Positions 24,769 to 36,687 of a DNA stretch of 64,000 nt are shown one piece after another (position 1 is the first letter of the stretch; every line of letters starts with the position of its first letter). Position numbers and translations under genes: made by a program. Origin of the DNA: Tubulanus polymorphus (Eukaryota; Nemertea; Palaeonemertea; Tubulaniformes; Tubulanidae). Under the pieces are notes generated by a model. That model was not told the origin of the DNA and did not search any database. It saw only the letters and a program-made list of their open reading frames with translations. The DNA lies in contig NC_134029.1 of the NCBI RefSeq assembly GCF_964204645.1, positions 20,788,450 to 20,852,449 of the forward strand, given 5' to 3'.

Positions 24769-27700
24769 TCAGGTTAAATCACCCTTCATTTGATTCAATT
24801 TAAGAGCTCTCATACGAGCTTTAATCTTCAACGCTTTGCGATAATCCTTGATGGCGATTTCTTTCAGTCCTTGTTTCCCTCTGACATCTGCTCTACGCAT
24901 GTAAACGACTGGATCGTCTGGCTGGATTGAAAGGGCTGAAACAAAAGGGGCAGTTTTTAACCAGATTTTTCATCAGGTATAATAAAGTTCACCTCAATTA
25001 TGAAGATGGCAAGGGGGTAAAGGTGAATTTAATGATAAATGACCTACAGTTATTTCTCATGAAAAAGCGCCATAAACGTAAACCCCTTTGAGCCTTACGT
25101 GAGGGCCTTGTGCATGGGTCTAAACCTCTGAGCCTTACATGAGGGGCATGTGCATAGGTCTAAACCTCTGAGCCTTACATGAGGGGCATGTGCATAGGTC
25201 TAAACCTCTTTGAGCCTTACATGAGGGGCATGTGCATGAGCTAAACCTCTGAGCCTTACATGAGGGCATGTGCATAGGTCTAAACCTCTGAGCCTTACAT
25301 GAGGGGCATGTGCATAGGTCTAAACCTCTTTGAGCCTTACATGAGGGGCATGTGCATAGGTCTAAACCTCTTTGAGCCTTACATGAGGGGCATGTGCATG
25401 AGCTAAACCTCTGAGCCTTACATGAGGGCATGTGCATAGGTCTAAACCTCTTTGAGCCTTACATGAGGGGCATGTGCATAGGTCTAAACCTCTTTGAGCC
25501 TTACATGAGGGGCATGTGCATAGGTCTAAACCTCTTTGAGCCTTACATGAGGGGCATGTGCATAGGTCTTAACCTCTTTGAGCCTTACATGAGGGGCATG
25601 TGCATGGGTCTAAACCTCATTGAGCCTAACATGAGGGGCATGTGCATAGGTCTAAACCTCATTGAGCCTTACCTTTTGTGAAATCTTGTTCAGCTTTGTC
25701 GTACTGTTGAAGTGAAGAATAAAGGTTTCCACGGTTGAGATACACGTGTGAAGACATCGGCATCAGTTGTACCGCGCAGATGAAATCCTTCATAGCACCT
25801 TCATAATCCCGAAGGAATGTTCGAGTAATCGCTCTGTTCAAGAACGCGCCTTCATCTTTAGGATTAAACTGCAGTGCTTTATTGTAGTAACGCTCTGCCT
25901 ACAATTAAAAAGGACGAAGATTGAAAAATTGACGATTACTTTGTCAAAAAGTACCAGGGGCCAGTTTTATGTACTGGTATCAAATTTAACCTAGGATTTA
26001 CTTAATTCATTTCCAATAAATAATTAATAACAAAAACTTAATATCATTCAAAGCTCTATAAAAAATATGAATTTTTTTTAACAGAAAACAGCGACTACCG
26101 GTAATCATAAAACTCTTTGAATAAAAATATTTTTTAGAATGAGGTGCCGAGACAGAAAATGATCGAGAACCATAGAACTCTGTTCGATAATGCGGTTCAA
26201 TAAGACGAATTTCAGATGATTGTCTTGTAACCCTAGCCAAATATCGAATCAACTGAGTTCACCCCCATAGTTTAGTTAATACCAGTCTACAAAACCGAGC
26301 CTTCCTTGTCGCTGATTTTTTCTCCTGATCCTTTACCTGTTTAAACTGTCTCATATGGAAATAGATATTGGCGGCGTTGAAGTAAGCGAGTGAATAAGTA
26401 GGATCTATCGTTATAGCTCGTTGGTAATCTCTCATCGCGTTCACCGGATCTTCCGTAAACTGATAAATAACGCCTCGATTCGTATAGATCTCCGCGGTTC
26501 CCAACACGGCTAACGAAGCGTTGATATCCTGCAGCGCTGCGAACGTATCTCTCATTTGCAAATTGATAACTGCTCGTCCTTCGAAAGCTGGCTGATATTC
26601 TACAATGCAAAAAATGTATATCGCAAATGTACGATGAATCACTGCTTGCTTTGGATCTTGCAGAAACAACTCATTTTCTCCAAGGCAACTGAATTCCCTT
26701 GGCAGCCGGAGTAACAATGCATTGTCATCACAATTTTCAATACATTCTGTCTGGGGTATGCAATAACCTGAGGCAAGGGGTTCCATTGCAATGAGTCTAC
26801 AGCATACCTAGCTATCTCCGGAGTTTAGGAAATTCACAGTCTGACTAGAATGGCATCTTAAAAATTATCTTTTCACAGGGTTACACCAGTATCGGTGTGG
26901 TGTTTCTCACGGATTCTTACTTACTTGGATTTATATTTATAGCAATAGTGAATTGGGTCCACGCTTGCATAAATTGACCGGTCATCTCTAAACTGTAGGC
27001 GAGGTTCACTCGCGCCGGTAGATACAGAGGATCGAGCTTTATACACCGTTCATAATCATGCCTGAAATACATCACACAATGTTCAATCCATTCCCGGGAA
27101 AATTCGTCGTCATTGTTTTCGTCGGTTTACGGTGAAGATTTCTATAGCCTACCTTGCACATGCGACTCCAGTGCGAGTACCAAAATCAAGGAATGCGTTT
27201 CCACGTCCCATGTAGGCATCGAGGAAGAACTGTTCCAACTCGATAGCTTTCGTGAAAGCACGAATCGCTTCTTCCAATCGTCCAAGTCTGAATGAAAACC
27301 GTAGCAAAATACTTAATAATCGTATCATTTGCTAATTGATAAGATGTGTCGCTGTTTCACCAATATTTCTTACTTGTGATAGCAAAGTCCGAGAGTGTGG
27401 TAGAGATGTACATCTTTCGGCTGCAGTTTGCAGGCGTAATCAAAATCGTACAGAGCATTGTTGTAATCTCCGTTTTCGAAGTACAATAAACCACGATTTA
27501 TCAGCACCTACGTATGTACAAAATCACAAATCACAACCGTTGCAAAATAAAGACTTGAACTAAAGAAGGAGATTTGAGTAGATTGAGAAGAAAGAGGCGA
27601 ATTTACCCTAAGTATCATGTCACTATCTAACAGTAGGACGATACCATAATCAACTAACGCCTGTAAGTATAAGGAAAACCGGTCTAGAAAACTTGCATGT

Positions 27701-30700
27701 ACAGTGAAAGCTATTATTTCAAACATGCTTCATTCGTACCTTTCCATAGTCTTTGCTATCGTGGTAGCACACCGCCCGATTGAAATATGCCATAGCGCAT
27801 GAACTGTCCAGATTTGTAGCCATGGTTAAATCTTGGATCGCGAGCTCATACGCTTTTATGTGATATTTCAACGCACCTCTGAAATAGAAATAGAATTCCG
27901 TATGAAGGGTTATCAGTTTTCAAATAATTTTCAAGCATTTCTTTGAGTTGTTATTTGTACCTGTAAAGATAGGCTCTGACACTTTTTCGCTGCATGCGAA
28001 TTGCTTCATTGCAATTCAATATAGCTTTTGAATACTGTCCTTTCATTCCGTAATATGCGGCTCGACTGAGATAAGCCTAGAAATAGACGCCATATCACAG
28101 AAGAATATAAGTATTGGCTTAATTTCAAGATTTCAATCCTGAAAATTTCTTGCCTTATTGTACCTGGAAAATTGTTGGATCAATGGCCAAGGCTCGGTTG
28201 AAGTCTTGAATTCCTTTCGATTGTTTCAATTTCATTTTCATGAGTCCCCTTTGATAATACGCCTGAAAAATTACGATTTCAATGATAAATTTTTCTTCAA
28301 AATCATCAGCGACAATCATCATGTAAAAGACTTCAAATCACTTACATTAGCATATTTAGGATTAACTTTAAGAGCGTTGTTAAAAGCGTCCAACGCTTCG
28401 AAATGATTTTTCATTTCGCAATAACACTTTCCGATCAGGAAGTACGCTTCCGCCGCTTCTTTCGGCCATGGGATTCGTTCCGTCCACGGTTTCAGTACGG
28501 ACAACGCCTGCTGGAAACTGTTCACCGCGTCGTTGAATCGCTTGTCTTTCATTTCCGTTTTACCGAGAAGGAAATAGTGAGGAGCGATCGGTTTTTGTCT
28601 GGCAGCGAATTGCAGCGCTTCGATCGCTTTGTCGTACTGCTTCAGGAACGACAACACGACGGCCTGTTGCGTCGGACTCTGTCCGAGACCGACGTTCAAC
28701 TCGGCGGCGTGCTGTACGCAGAACGCCGCCAAATCCAGATTGCCGAGTTTCAAAACGAGATACCCGCGATACATATAATAATCGGGAACGTCCGGACGCA
28801 GATGGATCGCTCGCGTGAAATCTAACAACGCGTTCTTAACGTCGTGTACGCGAGTATAAGCTTCAGCTCGGCAGACGTACGCGCGTACGTACGTCGGGTC
28901 GACTTTAATCGCCGCCGTGAAACGTTTCACCGCTCGGTGATAACTCTCCAACTGATAATATATCAAACCGAGGTTGACGTGCGCGCACGCGATGTCTTTA
29001 TTCAGTTTGAGAACGGCTTCGAAGTCGGGTATCGCGTCTTCCCATCGGCCCATCTCGTTATACAGTATTCCGCGGTGTAGATACGCTAACAGGTTATCTT
29101 CGCTGTCATCGATCAGAATCGAAATACTCAAATCGAGCAGCGCCCGTTTCGGGTGACTTGTTCTCAGCAGACAACCGCGGTGGTAGAACGCGAGGCTGTT
29201 ATCCGGGTTCAGGTGAATAGCTTTAGACAGATCGCTGACCGCCGAATTCCACTGTTTGACTTTCGCGTAGGCTAAACCTCGGTATGTGCGGCCTTCGGCG
29301 CTATCGGGTGAAATGTTGAGGAGATCGGTGAAGCTCGAAATACAAGCTGCCCAATTTCTGCAATAAAAACGTTTAGCATCAACCAGTATGCATATTAATT
29401 GACAGATTAATTGACAAGAGGTCAGTTGCTCAAAAGTCAGTTAGAGTTAACCGGTGGATAGTTGAGAATTGAAAGTGATGGTATTTTGAACCAGCCTTTT
29501 TAGCAACATGGCCAAGATCTGTAAAACTCAACGGAGAGTGATTAAACCTACCGATTGTCGAAGTGATATTTAGCATGTTTCAGCAAAGCATCTGTACGGG
29601 TTGGCATCAATTTATGACATCTGTTATAATCTTCTAGAGCTAGCAACATTTCTCCTCGCTGAAAATCGATGAAAAATATTTACCACAAGCGGAAATAGCG
29701 CAACCTAAACAGTTTTTCGAGAATTTTTATTCTGAAAGATTTTACCTGTTCATACATCTCGGCACGTTTAAAGTAAGCCTCATGATCGGTAGGATTTAAT
29801 TTGATAGCTTGTGTATAGTTGATGATAGCCATTGTCATATCATTCGAACGCCGGAATATTTCAGCTCTACAAAACACCATGCCACACTTTAAAACGATAA
29901 TTTATCTAAAGAAATATATCAGGCAAAGATCAGGTCTAGTAGTTTACTGTACCTCGATCTATACGCTCCTGCGTGACTCTTGTTCTGTTTGATAAGGAAG
30001 TTCAAGTCCTCCAGCGCCGGTGTGATTTTATCGTATAGTAAAAATAACAAATGTCTGTGCCAATAAGCATCCAATAACATCGGCTCCAGCTCAATAGCTC
30101 TGAAAAGATTTTATTACGGCATTCAACATCTGAATAAAGATATGAAGAAATCTGAGACTGTTTTAAAATCCCGCGTTCAACTATACTTCGACTAGTTCAA
30201 CTAATTAACTACATTCATAAATTACTGTAGTAGACTTACAGATCTAAATCATTTTGAGCCTGTTTGAGAAATCCGAGCTGAAAGGATATGAAAAGGAACC
30301 ATTATTAATATGAATAAGTTTTTGTAATTTCCGTGCTTTTCGATGTTCGATATAGAGTCATGTGTGGAATTACATACTTTGCGCAGTATAGCACCTCGTC
30401 GACATAAATCAAACGGGCGTGAACTATCTGAGCTTTCGATCACAGCAGTCAATTTCTCAACTTCTTCACTTAGCATCTAAAAAAAGTATGAATAACAATG
30501 TCAAAACTTTTTAATTGATGATGTTGAAAGCTGCATGTTTTCTCTGCATAACCATCAACTCAAGTCGAAAGGGATGCAAAAACTCACTTGAATGATTTCC
30601 TGACTGTCGACTCCTTCCACTAACGGTTCTATTTCGTCGATTAAACTAATATCATATCGCGCCGATACCGTTCTACAGATTAATCAGAAAACAATGGCAG

Positions 30701-33700
30701 AAAATTCGGTAAGCAAATATCGGAAATACGCGTAATGATCAGTCATGAGTTTAATGAAGTTTTGTAAAACATAACAACAGTTTACTAAACAGTTGAATAA
30801 AACACTCTAATCCGTGTAAACAATAAAATTCTTTATGATAAGATCCCGAAACGTTGTGGCTTCATTTTGATAAACTGTTTATCGTATAAAATTTTAATGA
30901 GGGACTTCTTCATTTGATAATGTACCGCTACATACTGTTCATTATTTTTATCCGTAGATTTCTTGGCTGCATCTTCTGCCAACGTAGCGGCGAACTGCTG
31001 GCCGGCGTCCGCGACTTCATCATCGCTCTCCGACTCCGGAGGGAAAACTTCATCGAACCATTCGTTCCAGATATCCCGAACCCATTCTCGTTCGTTCTCA
31101 CTCGAACTGACGAAGAAAAAAGATTTCGCTTTTGTGAACGTTATCTCAGGCCGTTATAATTGATTAATGATTGAAATATTGATTCGTTCATTCTCACCTG
31201 GTAATGCCCCCTTTTTCCTCGACGAAACCTTCAAAATCTAGATTTGTTACACTATTTCTTCTTCGCGAGCGTACGTGGCTAAAAACAAAAGGAGTTGTTA
31301 TTCTCCAAACATTTATCACATGCGTTAAACAATATATTCATTGAAAACTTACAATGGCACTCTTAGTTGTCTCTCAACAACATGTTTTACATTTTCCAAA
31401 GATTTAGATCTTTCGAGTCTATTCGGTTCTTGTTCGATAAACTTTTCGATAGCTTCTATTCGTGCCATATCAATTTGTTTTTTCTTCTTTTTCCTAAAAG
31501 TATATTAGATACGCCTGATTAGCGTTGGAGCAATGCATACTCAGGTCATAAAGATTAACCTTTCCGGATTCGAACTCACGGTTTTGGAATTATCACGTAA
31601 GCGCGACCAGCTTCGACGGCCAATTCTGCAGCAGTCTTTTTTAAATCTGTAACAATAACGTAAAAAATACATAAAGATGTTTGATAATATGTATACACAA
31701 TCAAGAGTTTAAATCTAAGCTAAATTTCAATAGATTTACATAAAGTTATCTAATTTCTGAACCCATATAGTTTTGCAGTATTTACCTCTTGTAAACAAAC
31801 TCTTAAAAGGTGATTCATACGTAGTTTCAATACTTTCAGTAGCCGTATTCGTCATCTGAGTTGAGTCCTGAAAGCAGGTGTAAGTCAATTAAATACCCCT
31901 CGGTGTTTTTCACATTAAACTTAAACTCAATATATAGTAATGTTTACCATTGATGCATCTTCGGTTTCTTCTTCATTTTCATCTTGCGCCTGATTTTCCT
32001 CTTCAGCCTTCCGTTCTTCGGCTACTTTCTGAATGAGCTCGCGTTGTTTGTCGAGCTGAAAATTTCATGAAAATTATTTCATCATTCTTATCATCATCGT
32101 CATCATCATCAGAGCCAAAGGTTATGAAAAGAAGGTACAAGTACAACATCTCTATGCTGAAAACTGGTTCGTATAGGCCTACCTCTGTAACTGCTACTGC
32201 AAAATCTTGTTGTATTACTAGTACATCCTCTTCAGGCTGAATATTTGGTAGAGATTTAGCACGTCTGCAAGAGAGAACGACATTACACGATAATTCTGCC
32301 ACGCTTTCGATCTTGTTTTTATTTCATTGAAATACCTGATTGGTTTGATGAACGGAATTGAAACAGTAGTTTCCGTTCGTGCTGTTGCCGTGTCACTTTC
32401 TTCGACCGTCGACGTCGTTTGAACGGCGGTTGCTTCGACAAACCATTTCCTCATTTCGGCGAACGACATTCGAGGCGCGGTAGACACTTGAATATCGGTT
32501 GCAGCTTCACTTACAGAAGAGCCTTTAATCAAAAAATTCTTTATCGTCAAAGTAGAAAACTAAAATGCAGTGCAAACATTCATCTAATGGGAAAAAGCTC
32601 AGTTATTCATGTTACAAAAAAGGAACTATAAGTATTTGAAACCCCATATCCATATCAGCCAAATTTTTTAATTCTGCCAAAAATTCAAGTTGAGTCTTTT
32701 TACTTCTACCAAGATTTCAAGACAAGTCTTTATGAATCCTTTTGTTTCTACTCAATACAAAACTTACCGAAGGTTTGTTCAGATTTCTGCGCTGTTTTCA
32801 CTGTAGATATCGACCGGGCAGTCGTCGGATAAGTTAGAGTTGATTCTTCTTCGCTTTTCTGTTGGTCGGATTTCAGATTTTCGAGCTTCATAATCATCAG
32901 GTTCGTCAGATCTTCGCAGGAATGATACGTACGCGTAAGAATCCTAAGTAAAATAGTTTTGAGCAATGTTTAAATTGTCTCGAGCTGAAATCCTGCACCC
33001 AATTCCGCAGTAGTAAATTACAACAGGACTCTAGTTTCAACTGAAAAAACCAATATCCATTATTTTTCTAACCTGTTTACTATTGTTGCGTCTCTCGAAG
33101 TCATCTGAGGGGCTTCGTAAAATTCATCGTCTGTCAAACTTTCATCGGATTCATCGGCGTCAATGTCCGTAAGTCTCCTACTCGGACGCATCGAGCTCTG
33201 ATAAGCCGGGAATAAGTGCATCTTTACCCTAGCCGGAGCGACGTCCAATTTAGCTGGAGCCGGAGTCCAGTAAAACCTCGATTCATCATTTTTCAATTTC
33301 ACCTGCATTCCTTCGATCGTCAATTCATCAGTCTGAAAAGGAAAATAAACTTAAGCTTCACAAGCGTCCATATTTTATAGATTTAAATAAAAAGAGACTG
33401 ATAAAATACTTGACTTACTTGAATCAATTCTTCTGCAGTTGATTTCAATTCGTCGTAACTGTATCGATCTTGTTTACCCAATAACTCAGCTTCGTTGAGG
33501 ATCCAAGCTGCTGCCTGCGACAGTCTACGATTGCGTTCATCTTCACTTTCACTCGGAACCGCATGTACGGCCGTTTCATCTTCAATCATCACCTCTGGAC
33601 CCATGAAATCCTCCGCCTTTTCATGAAAGATCATTATGAATAAAAGCCACAGGTTAAGGCCTGCCGGGCATTAGCCATATATAAAATCAAAGAAATCAGG

Positions 33701-36687
33701 GTGACCACTTTTGTATGACTTGTTTTTCTTCTGACTTTTCCCGGCTATTCCCTGACATGCTCATTGCTTTGACTCGATCTACTAAGAATCCAATCAGTTG
33801 ACTCGGTCAAATACATGTATGTAAAACATAGATGAAAACTGATTTTATGCGAGATCTGGCAATCTCAACAAATTTCCCTGATTTCCAGATAAGTGGCCAC
33901 CCTGAAAATGAAGGCATCTTACCCTTTTATTAAAGGCCTGTACAGTTTCGTATTTAGCCTGCGTAATATGCTTCCTCATAACTCCTTGTAGCTCTTTCGG
34001 CAGCTGATACTCGGAGGAGACCGAACAGAAATGATGAAAACTGGTGAAATCTCGCCCAGTTTCTTCCACCGGTATTTTACTCGACTCTTCTGCTGATGCG
34101 TCTTCTTCATCTATGCTGTCGAGCTTCGGCGGTTCTTGGCGTTGATGGAGAACTTGTTTTTCACCAGCGATGCTCACTAGATCTTCATGCGTAACGTCAA
34201 CTGGTAATTCAAAATCTCTTAAAATCTGAAACGGGAATTGGAAAAAATGAAAGTTGTGCCTTTTTACTGCATCATATCCAGCAGTTTGTAGCATTAACCT
34301 GCTCCATTTCCGATCTTTTTCTGAGCATTTCTTCCTCTTCCGCTTGCTGGATTCTGAGTTCTTCGGCTTTCTTCTCGGTCTCTTGCTGTTCAACTTCTTT
34401 CCTTATTTCAGCAAAGGTCTTTGCCAAAGCATCTTCTGAAGCTTGTGTCTCCTGCTCAGCAGCTTCATCTTCTTAAACGATATGAATTTTATAAACCGTA
34501 ATGATCGAGGTAGAAATACATTTGAAAATACAATCATTTTTCTACATTTATTACATTACCCTCTTCAGGTGTTTTCGCTTGTTCAATCTCTATTTCTGTT
34601 TCCTCATCTTGTTCATCCTGTTGCTGTTCACTTGTCAAACCTTCCTCAGTATGTTTATCAGAAGATTCTGAAAACAAGTATATGTATATGTATACAATAT
34701 GGTATATGTATACATATTCTTGTTTTTCCTAAGAATTCAAGTTGCAAAACTGATATCGGTGAACATACCATCGTATGGTGTAGATGGAGCTCGAGTCATC
34801 ACTCTGTCCATTATCTCTTTAATTTTACGATCCGACTCCGACATGCTAGAACGCAAATTCATAAAACAATTTCACCGCCGAACGTAAGAAGAACAAGAGA
34901 ACATTAATGGTAGCGAAGAGAAATCATCATCTTTCTTACACGTGTGTATCTTGCGTTTTCAACGACGAAATAATATCATCGACGGATCTGCCCTCGGATT
35001 TCAGAGCGGGAACGGGCTCTGATTTCGTCGATTGTTTCTCTTTCGAGGATCCTTTACCTGTTCCAAGAGATTTATAATTTAATGAAATTACGTACATCAA
35101 GTGATACATCGGTTTTTTCCAGTTATCTTCGATACCTTTTGCGCCATCTCTTCCCGACTGACTACTGATGGAATGTTTCTTAGAACTGTGACTTCTTTTA
35201 CCACTAGTGAGAGCTTTAGCTTCTTCGAGAAGTTCTTTACTGGATTTGACCTACAAATCAGTTACCCAATCATTCAAACTATCCATGAGCCAATAAATAA
35301 GAATAGCGTCTGTATTAAAGGTTTTACTTACTGAACTGCCACTTGAGACATAACTCTTTTGGTCATCTGGTTTTTTATCTTCAACATTTTGGTCTAACTT
35401 TGCTAAATCGACCTCTGAAATTCCTACTTTTGATCTCTTCGCTACAAATACAAGATATTGAATTTTCCATACATATTCAAAATGAACCATTTCAAGGAAT
35501 TCGGAGAAATGCTTTGACATACCTGTGCTTTTTCGAGTGAATCCTGAAATTGGTCTTGATGGAGGTTTTTGTCTTTCGGCTACTGGTACGGCAGCAATTG
35601 TCCCCGCCTGTGGTAGAATAGCTGGCTTACTCGGTATTGTGGCCAAATCTAACTTTGGACTCGATGACATCGGGGTCAAATATGCTAAAGTTGAATTAGC
35701 CTGAGAATGCAAGAAAATAAGGCAAATAAGAAGTGCCGAGATCAATAAATTCAAAATCCAAATCCCGACTGATCGTCACGAATTAAATTACCTTGTTGAT
35801 TTCTCCAATTGCTATATCGTCTTTTGAAATCGCCGACTGGCCTTGCATAAAGACTTTTAAATCATCTATCTTAGTGCTAAGATGAATAAAATGAATATAC
35901 ACACGATGAATGAGTGAATATCTGCTAAAAGCTTGGACTCTGAAACAAATCATGTAACAGAAAACGCTCAAAGACCATGAAAGAGATAAACAAAAATTAC
36001 CTGCTTCTTGATGGATGGACTCCTACCGATGTAACTTTTGGCTTTTTTAGCTCTAAAAAGCATAATTGCAGTTTTAAATATGGTAGGCCAACTATTTCAA
36101 ATCTTACAAACGCGATATCTTTACCTTCAATGGTCGTTTGATCTTTATTCAAATTAGGATAGGATTTTTTAAGTTCATCCGTTCCGGGTAATTTAGCGTC
36201 AGGCCCCTTTTCAAGTGGATTATAAGCGTCAGGTTTAACTTGTACATTATGAGGCTACACAAAATAGAAACGATAAAAAATTAGATCGAAGACTTTACGA
36301 CCAATGATAACTCGAAAACAGCTGTACCTACTTTAGGCGGAAATGGAATTATTGGGTCACGCTTTCGTTTCTTAATTTTCTTGGGAGTTTTGAATTCTTC
36401 TCTGATTTTGCTGAAAATATTTGATAGGAACGATTTAATAGGAAAACTTTTGAAAAAATATTCACGTCCACCACCACTGAACCCTAAGTTACTTACTTGG
36501 TCACATTGTCGGTTGTTGCGGCATTTTTCTTTTTTTCTTTGAGGGCAAGTTGAATTTCACCGATGGTTTTTCGTGCGACATTATCCAGTTCCTTTTTGAG
36601 TATCTGACTTTCTCTATCATTAACATTCAGGCGGAATGGTTTACTGACAAACTCACGTCTATCAAATGGTGACAGACCTCCCTCCAT
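24769..36687 (-). CDS. TTC6: Large TPR-repeat protein, TTC6-like (about 41 exons, about 2,100 residues)
   Basis: Exons chain in phase on the minus strand from an ATG at 36687 to a TGA at 24769. The N-terminal half (about 25 exons, 36687 to 30588) is charged and disordered, with conserved-looking islands FYWTPAPAKLDVAPARVKMH and EWVRDIWNEWFDEVFPP. The C-terminal half (from 30476) is some two dozen tandem tetratricopeptide repeats with the usual W/L-G-Y-A-F-A-P spacing, for example AHVNLGLIYYQLESYHRAVK and AYLSRAAYYGMKGQYSKAIL. Exon 29355-28346 alone encodes about 337 residues. Last exons are 26599-26337, 25898-25673 and 24935-24769. The TPR register and the SRAAYYGMKG/ILNCNEAI block recall TTC6, a poorly studied protein with cilium-linked expression; another large TPR protein is possible. 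TPR arrays bind partner peptides. The ATG sits just after an acceptor at 36699, so an upstream noncoding exon is likely. Confidence 0.8.
25088..25670. repeat. 41-42 bp minisatellite abutting a TTC6 5' splice site
   Basis: About 14 head-to-tail units, read on the plus strand as TGAGCCTTACATGAGGGGCA then TGTGCATAGGTCTAAACCTC with an optional TT. The array ends at the true donor of exon 25673-25898: read on the minus strand, the donor GTAAGGCTC is also the start of the unit, and nearly all units carry CATGTAAGGCTC. Two subtypes (GCATAGGTCTAAACC and the shorter GCATGAGCTAAACC) alternate in a block pattern. Confidence 0.95.
25957..26301. mobile_element. Fold-back element in TTC6 intron, CCAGTTTTAT family
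   Basis: The left end GGGGCCAGTTTTATGTACTG and the right end, read inverted as GGCTCGGTTTTGTAGACTGG, both continue into TATYAA-type sequence. They form imperfect terminal inverted repeats of about 24 bases. The interior of 300 bases has no exon. Related ends are found at 839-999 and 57890-57985. Confidence 0.55.
33697..33904. mobile_element. TIR element, CAGGGTGGCCAC family, copy 2 (TTC6 intron)
   Basis: It begins CAGGGTGACCACTT and ends AAGTGGCCACCCTG, 208 bp in total, the same size and ends as the copy at 22903. It sits about 20 bases inside the intron from the donor of exon 33924-34228, so it inserted close to a splice site without destroying it. Confidence 0.7.

Noticed and set aside
25135-25681. 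Periodic ORFs on both strands (CTCPSCKAQRGLDL and MCIGLNLFEPYMRG repeats)
   Set aside because: They are translations of the 42-bp intronic minisatellite; the unit length divisible by three keeps frames open. The flanking TTC6 exons define the real gene.
28403-29156. Plus-strand ORFs opposite the large TPR exon (140, 78 and 60 codons)
   Set aside because: Shadows of the TPR coding strand; composition follows the complement of the minus-strand codons and there is no domain.
31545-31600. B-box-like GAGTTCGAATCCGG on the minus strand in a TTC6 intron
   Set aside because: It overlaps the donor of exon 31580-31647, and there is no cloverleaf.
32003-32302. 99-codon minus-strand ORF with a poly-Asp run (GSDDDDDDDKND)
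   Set aside because: It reads through a TTC6 intron holding an ATCATC run; splicing joins 32266-32182 to the exon ending at 31948 in a different frame.
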